This document shows, one piece after another, positions 7,151 through 9,814 of a DNA stretch of 9,814 nt. This stretch comes from Alphaproteobacteria bacterium UBA6544 (GTDB taxonomy: Bacteria; Pseudomonadota; Alphaproteobacteria; UBA8366). Location: the NCBI GenBank assembly GCA_002434595.1, contig DJKK01000060.1, forward strand, positions 1-9,814, in the 5' to 3' direction. Every line of letters starts with the position of its first letter. Within the stretch, counting starts at the first letter, position 1. Both the position numbers and the translations under genes were made by a program. The notes under the pieces are model-generated. The model saw nothing but the letters and a program-made list of their open reading frames with translations, was not told the DNA's origin and ran no database searches.

Positions 7151-8236
7151 CTATGCGGCCAGGGGTTTCAGCCGCCCCGGGTTGCGCTCACACAAAAGCG
7201 GACGCACCCATTTGCCGAAACGCTCTGCTTCTGCGTCGTGCAGATAACCCGACATGCAAAAGGAATGGCATCCGATGTCGATATAGCCTTGGATCGTTTC
7301 CGCGCATTGTTCAGGTGTCCCCACGATAACGATACCAGCGCCGGGACGCGCCTGGGTGAGGCCGGTCCACATATGTGGGGCGATCATCTTGCCGTACTCC
7401 TCGGCAAGCTGACGCACCCGTTGGTTGGCGACAGAATTGGCGAAATGCGTCCGAATAACTTCGCGTTGAGCGTCGGTAACATTGCGCACCAAGCCTTCCG
7501 CGACGTTCCACGCCTCCCTCTCGTCCTCTCGGCAGACAATCTGCAGCCGCATGCCGAAGCCGATGTCGTCGGCTCGGCCGTATCGTCCGGCAAGTCTGCA
7601 CATTTCTGCTATGTTAGATTCCACGCGCTCGACCGTATCCCCCCAGAAGAGATGCACGTCGGAATGCCGGGCGGAGAGTTCCGCGGCCTGTTGCGAACCG
7701 CCACCTAGATAAAAGCTCGGATATGGTTTCTGATAAGTCTCCGTGCCGATCTGGGCCTGCTTCAGCTGGTAAAATTTGCCATCATAATCGACACCTTCTG
7801 GCGTCTCCCACAGGGCCTTGCAGATTTGGACCTCTTCCTCCATCGCCGCATAGCGTTGCTCCTTGGTGAGGCCGGTACCCTCAGCCTTATTCTCCACTTC
7901 GTTTTGACCGGCGATGAGATTGATTGAAATGCGTCCCTCGGACATTTGATCGTAGGTGGCGATCATCTTAGCGAGCAGCACGGGGTTGATATAGCTGGGA
8001 CGTGCGGCAACGAGCATACGTATGGATTTGGTGCAGCCTATCAGCATCGCGCTGGTTATCCAGGCATCCCAGCAAAGCGCGGAGACGGGCAACAGTATGT
8101 ACTCAAATCCATTGTTCTCGGCCGTCTGCACAACACGGCGGAACATCTCCGGTGACGGCGGCACCTGTTGCGGTTCCGCATAATCCAGTGTGTCGCCCCG
8201 CGTCGGCAAGAACCACCCGAATTCAAGATCACGCAT
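7151..8236 (-). CDS. LLM-class flavin-dependent monooxygenase, SsuD-like
   Basis: A 361-residue luciferase-like, FMNH2-dependent monooxygenase. It opens FGWFLPTRGD and carries SALCWDAW (53-60), VAARPSYINPVLLAKM, GRISINLIAG (101-110), YLGGGSQQAAELSARHSDVHLFWGD and SGYLHDAEA near the end, close to alkanesulfonate monooxygenase SsuD. Compared from memory with SsuD active-site residues, Cys55, Arg230, Arg297 and Tyr331 match, but the usual His after Arg-Leu is Gln232 (GMRLQIV). SsuD relatives oxidatively cleave C-S bonds of sulfonates; others in the LLM family open pyrimidine rings or oxidise amines, so the substrate is open. It needs reduced flavin from a separate reductase, not present here. 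The ATG at 8236 is preferred because GAGG lies 7 bases upstream; starts up to 8269 are possible. It is convergent with the hydantoinase operon and may act in the same pathway or in sulfur supply. Confidence 0.92.
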   Translation of the reverse strand: MRDLEFGWFLPTRGDTLDYAEPQQVPPSPEMFRRVVQTAENNGFEYILLPVSALCWDAWITSAMLIGCTKSIRMLVAARPSYINPVLLAKMIATYDQMSEGRISINLIAGQNEVENKAEGTGLTKEQRYAAMEEEVQICKALWETPEGVDYDGKFYQLKQAQIGTETYQKPYPSFYLGGGSQQAAELSARHSDVHLFWGDTVERVESNIAEMCRLAGRYGRADDIGFGMRLQIVCREDEREAWNVAEGLVRNVTDAQREVIRTHFANSVANQRVRQLAEEYGKMIAPHMWTGLTQARPGAGIVIVGTPEQCAETIQGYIDIGCHSFCMSGYLHDAEAERFGKWVRPLLCERNPGRLKPLAA

Positions 8237-8261
8237 AAGGTCGCCTCTATATGTATGGTTT

Positions 8262-8468
8262 TTATTCATCTTCGAACTGAGCCATCTCAGTTTCGAGTTG
8301 AGCTAACTCTGTATTTGCCGCATCCATAATGTCAATTAGGTGCATATCTAAGAGGGCAACATTCTTTGAAGGGAAATAGGACTCGAAATCTCCCCCATCA
8401 GCGTAGAGCCCGGCCCCCGTTAATTTGGAGACTCGGAGGGGGTTAAGGCGATGGAGCGTCCGGGGCAT
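8262..8468 (-). pseudogene. Tyrosine integrase N-terminal remnant fused to an unrelated tail
   Basis: This 68-codon ORF begins MPRTLHRLNPLRVSKLTGAG and continues LYADGG, a close match to the start of the arm-DNA-binding domain (DUF4102) of P4-type tyrosine integrases, where GGLYLQV would normally follow. After the glycines (near 8391-8396) the sequence changes to DFESYFPSKNV and ends in an acidic, probably helical tail (ELAQLETEMAQFEDE). The catalytic domain of about 300 residues is absent. The ORF lies 150 bases from the 3' end of tRNA-Ser, where such integrases usually sit. I read it as a deleted integrase joined in frame to foreign DNA, which may or may not still be translated. An AGGA sits almost directly against the ATG, a poor ribosome-site spacing. 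The tail is not recognised. A genuine small protein that happens to resemble an integrase start is the alternative. Confidence 0.6.
8272..8296. repeat. Inverted repeat upstream of the LLM oxidoreductase
   Basis: AACTGAG (8275-8281) and CTCAGTT (8286-8292) pair over 7 bp around the loop CCAT. The stem extends 3 bp (TCG/CGA) beyond a single bulged T. It falls in the last codons of the integrase-remnant ORF and about 36-60 bases before the LLM oxidoreductase start, so it would be in that gene's promoter or leader region. No T-run follows, so a simple terminator is not supported. Confidence 0.4.
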
Positions 8469-8574
8469 TTCCTACGTACAGCTTTATGTACACTCATGGT
8501 CGAAATTTAGGCGCACGACCTCAAGTAACGATAACCAGATAAGGACATATAATAAATTGATATTAATAGATAAA

Positions 8575-8586
8575 ATGAACGTTCAT
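8575..8586. repeat. Perfect 12-bp palindrome downstream of tRNA-Ser
   Basis: ATGAACGTTCAT is a perfect palindrome centred on AACGTT, in the AT-rich 149-base gap between the integrase remnant and the 3' end of tRNA-Ser. It shares the AACGTT core with the longer palindrome upstream of the tRNA. It could be an operator or recombinase-related site, or chance in AT-rich DNA. The rest of the gap (8469-8617) shows no gene. Confidence 0.4.
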
Positions 8587-8617
8587 GGATGTTAAAGGAC
8601 GGTGGTGGAATAGAGAG

Positions 8618-8707
8618 TGGCGGAGAGAGAGGGATTCGAACCCTCGGTACGCTTACGCGCACAACGGTTTTCGAGACCGCCCCGTTCGACCACTCCGGCA
8701 TCTCTCC
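8618..8707 (-). tRNA. tRNA-Ser (anticodon CGA)
   Basis: Read on the minus strand, the gene starts with acceptor strand GGAGAGA (8707-8701). It has a D arm GCCGGAGTGGTCGAACGGGGC, an anticodon stem-loop GCGGT-CTCGAAA-ACCGT with anticodon CGA, a long class II variable arm, and a T arm ending GGTTCGAATCCC. It closes with TCTCTCC, discriminator G and an encoded CCA (8620-8618). The total of 90 bases fits a serine tRNA, and it closely resembles the E. coli tRNA-Ser(CGA). It reads UCG codons. Serine tRNA 3' ends are common attachment sites for integrase-borne islands, and the integrase remnant on its 3' side fits that. Confidence 0.97.
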
Positions 8708-8711
8708 GCTC

Positions 8712-8727
8712 AAATAAACGTTTATTT
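8712..8727. repeat. Perfect 16-bp AT-rich palindrome just upstream of tRNA-Ser
   Basis: AAATAAACGTTTATTT is a perfect 16-bp palindrome beginning 5 bases before the mature tRNA 5' end, in the position where the promoter -10 region or start-site region would be expected. It may be a regulatory operator or a transcription-start element for the tRNA. No convincing -35/-10 pair can be fixed by eye. Confidence 0.5.
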
Positions 8728-8905
8728 ACAGTAACTTATTCGGAATACCCATTCTTTGGGGAAAGTATCCTAGTAAATGAGTAAGTCAGACCAAATTTTG
8801 TATATCCAAAAGAAACTGTAATCTACCGTTTACCACGGTTTGATAAACGCTATACGAAAAATTCGCAAACATTCCGTTTCAAGGTTTCAGATCTGAAACG
8901 AACGA
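8728..8905. other. AT-rich noncoding stretch with inverted repeats
   Basis: No ORF of useful length is present between the tRNA upstream region and the acidic small protein. The stretch holds CGTTTA / TAAACG arms around 8827-8849 and a perfect palindrome at 8884-8899. It may contain the tRNA promoter (read on the minus strand) and the 3' end of the small-protein transcript. Confidence 0.4.
8884..8899. repeat. Perfect 16-bp palindrome GTTTCAGATCTGAAAC
   Basis: A perfect palindrome, with a second copy of the left arm (CGTTTCA, 8875-8881) just beside it, which can pair with TGAAACG at 8894-8900. It lies 7 bases beyond the stop codon of the acidic small protein. There is no loop and no following T-run, so a protein-binding site or recombination subsite is as likely as a terminator. 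Confidence 0.5.
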
Positions 8906-9157
8906 TTAGAAGTTTTTTATTTTCATGCCGTTTAGGCTCAGTTCTCCACCTACTCTATTTAGCTTTACGCTCGCTGGCAGAACCGCCGCAATCTCATCTC
9001 GAAGACCCGATAGCACTTCATCTCTTATAGGAATTTCCGCTTCATCGTAGCCTAATCGAAAAGCGAGATCTTCCTCAAAACCCGGCAAGCCACTCTCCTC
9101 GTCCTTGCCACTCACGAGAAAATTAAAGGTGATCGATATGTGATGCGCTTTTTCCAT
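8906..9157 (-). CDS. Unrecognised small acidic protein
   Basis: An 83-residue protein if it starts at the ATG at 9157, or 89 if at the in-frame TTG at 9175. AAGG lies 11 bases before the ATG, a little far, and GGAAAA precedes the TTG, so the start is uncertain. No signal peptide or membrane segment is seen. It begins MEKAHHISITFNFLVSG, probably a beta strand. It continues through an acidic middle (FEEDLAFRLGYDEAEIPIRDE) and a likely helix (EVLSGLRDEIAAVLP), and ends with short strands (LNRVGGELSLNGMKI). I do not recognise a family. It lies downstream of the exported-protein and recombinase genes on the same strand, about 65-70 bases away, and may share their transcript. Its base composition is AT-rich like its neighbours. 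Confidence 0.55.
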   Translation of the reverse strand: MEKAHHISITFNFLVSGKDEESGLPGFEEDLAFRLGYDEAEIPIRDEVLSGLRDEIAAVLPASVKLNRVGGELSLNGMKIKNF

Positions 9158-9223
9158 AAACTGTAATACCTTCAATATTTTCCGGGAAACTCACCCATCT
9201 CCACTCCAAGCCTTTGCCATTCC

Positions 9224-9472
9224 CTAAACCGCCTTTCCCTTTTCTTTCTTGTCCTCTGTGGGCTTTTTCCGGCGAATAATGATATCGCCGTTTCCTAGGA
9301 TTTCAGGTGCTTTGTATTGCGGGATTGCTTTAAGCACGAGGTCGAGGGCTTCAAAGATCATCTTTGCCCCCTCCTCAATCATCATTTCGGGTGATTTCTT
9401 CTCGTCTGCGAAACTTACGCTCGAGGTCGAAAGCACAAATGCCAGACTGATCGCGAGAAAAAGACCTTTCAT
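9224..9472 (-). CDS. Small exported protein with C-terminal PEILGNGDIIIRRK motif
   Basis: An 82-residue protein with a clear signal peptide: MKG, a hydrophobic stretch LFLAISLAFVL, then SFA|DE with probable cleavage after residue 22. The mature part has a predicted helix (MMIEEGAKMIFEALDLVLKAI, about 30-50), then YKAPEILGNGDIIIRRK (53-69) and a charged Lys/Glu tail. Small alphaproteobacterial secreted proteins with a similar YxxPExLxNGDIIIRRK ending are familiar to me; they have no assigned function. It is probably periplasmic. The ATG directly follows the stop codon of the serine recombinase, and its strong ribosome site (GGAGG, 8 bases upstream) lies inside the last recombinase codons, so the two genes are almost certainly co-transcribed and coupled. 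That makes an exported product part of what otherwise looks like a recombinase unit. Confidence 0.8.
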   Translation of the reverse strand: MKGLFLAISLAFVLSTSSVSFADEKKSPEMMIEEGAKMIFEALDLVLKAIPQYKAPEILGNGDIIIRRKKPTEDKKEKGKAV

Positions 9473-9814
9473 TTAAGCTACCTCCAAAGCCCGATATACC
9501 GTCGCCCGACTAATATTAAGCTCACGGGCAATTCTGGTCGGTTTTAATCCTTTCGCAGCCAACTCTCTAATCTTCGCTTTATCGATTTTAGGTGGGCGAC
9601 CCTTATAAACGCCCTTCTCTTTGGCTTTTGCTATGCCCTCGAGTTGACGTTCCCGTCTCAGGTTCGTCTCGAACTCCGCAAACACACCCAACATATCGAG
9701 GAAGCACTTTCCGGCGCTTGTTGTCGTATCGATAGGTTGCTCCGTGGCTTTAAGCTCAACGCCTCTTTCCCTTAAGTCTCGGACAATCGATTGAAGATCG
9801 AGAACCGAACGACC
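9473..9814 (-). CDS. Serine recombinase (resolvase/invertase family), C-terminal part
   Basis: The frame is open from the right edge to a TAA at 9475-9473, giving 113 residues of a protein usually about 185-200 long; the N-terminal third with the catalytic Ser lies outside the window. The visible part opens GRSVLDLQSIVRDLRERGVE and contains TEQPIDTTTSAGKCFLDMLG, followed by the long E-helix with the FAEFETNLRRERQLEGIAKA signature. It then has KEKGVYKGRPPK and a C-terminal helix-turn-helix (IRELAAKGLKPTRIARELNISRATVYRALE). Such enzymes resolve cointegrates, invert segments or occur on plasmids, transposons and phage islands. It abuts the exported-protein gene. Its target site cannot be placed with confidence, though palindromes occur in 8712-8900. 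Methionine codons at 9694 and elsewhere are internal, not the start. Confidence 0.93.
   Translation of the reverse strand, partial: GRSVLDLQSIVRDLRERGVELKATEQPIDTTTSAGKCFLDMLGVFAEFETNLRRERQLEGIAKAKEKGVYKGRPPKIDKAKIRELAAKGLKPTRIARELNISRATVYRALEVA

Noticed and set aside
7145..7708. A 187-codon plus-strand ORF opposite the LLM oxidoreductase
   Set aside because: The minus strand encodes a convincing SsuD-like enzyme over the same bases; the plus frame has no family motif.
8618..8707. A direct repeat of the tRNA 3' end marking an island attachment pair
   Set aside because: I looked for a second copy of the T-arm and acceptor sequence in the window and did not see one; it may lie outside.
8507..8713. 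A 68-codon minus-strand ORF starting MSGEMPEWSNGAVSKTVV
   Set aside because: It is the tRNA-Ser gene read as protein, a well-known false ORF type; the tRNA structure explains the sequence.
1..9814. CRISPR array, insertion-sequence ends or long direct repeats
   Set aside because: No regularly spaced repeats or transposase with terminal inverted repeats could be seen.

Overview
This window looks like a piece of an alphaproteobacterial chromosome. The evidence is a GC-rich catabolic gene cluster whose products resemble proteobacterial enzymes, a small exported protein ending in an NGDIIIRRK-type motif that I associate with alphaproteobacteria, and a proteobacterial tRNA-Ser(CGA) with an encoded CCA end. 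The species cannot be named from the sequence.

Positions 1-8236 hold a GC-rich catabolic region. At the left edge, on the minus strand, is the N-terminal part of the large subunit of a molybdenum hydroxylase (xanthine dehydrogenase / CO dehydrogenase large-subunit family). A roughly 110-base divergent region separates it from a plus-strand operon of five genes (484-6924). All four junctions in this operon overlap, by 13, 4, 8 and 8 bases. The genes are two tandem paralogous alpha/beta hydrolases, a fold-type IV PLP aminotransferase, and the HyuB and HyuA subunits of a hydantoinase/oxoprolinase family enzyme, with B before A. Convergent to the operon is a minus-strand SsuD-like flavin-dependent monooxygenase of the luciferase-like (LLM) family (7151-8236). 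Together the enzymes suggest breakdown of a nitrogen-containing, possibly heterocyclic, compound: hydroxylation or monooxygenation, ATP-dependent opening or hydrolysis of a lactam/imide-type bond, hydrolysis of an ester or amide, and transamination. The substrate is not evident, and the pathway is an inference from gene content.

Positions about 8237-9814 are different in character. They are AT-rich and compact, with signs of mobile DNA. An ORF begins like the arm-binding N-terminus of a tyrosine integrase and then runs into an unrelated tail; it lies beside the 3' end of the tRNA-Ser(CGA) gene (8618-8707), a common type of integration site. Beyond the tRNA are an AT-rich stretch with perfect palindromes, an unrecognised acidic protein, a small exported protein, and the C-terminal part of a serine recombinase running off the right edge. 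The recombinase and the exported protein abut exactly (stop codon followed directly by start codon).

The most notable points are the composition of the five-gene operon with its duplicated hydrolases, the replacement of a conserved SsuD-family His by Gln in the LLM enzyme, the integrase remnant fused in frame to a foreign tail next to tRNA-Ser, and the translational coupling of a serine recombinase to an exported protein.
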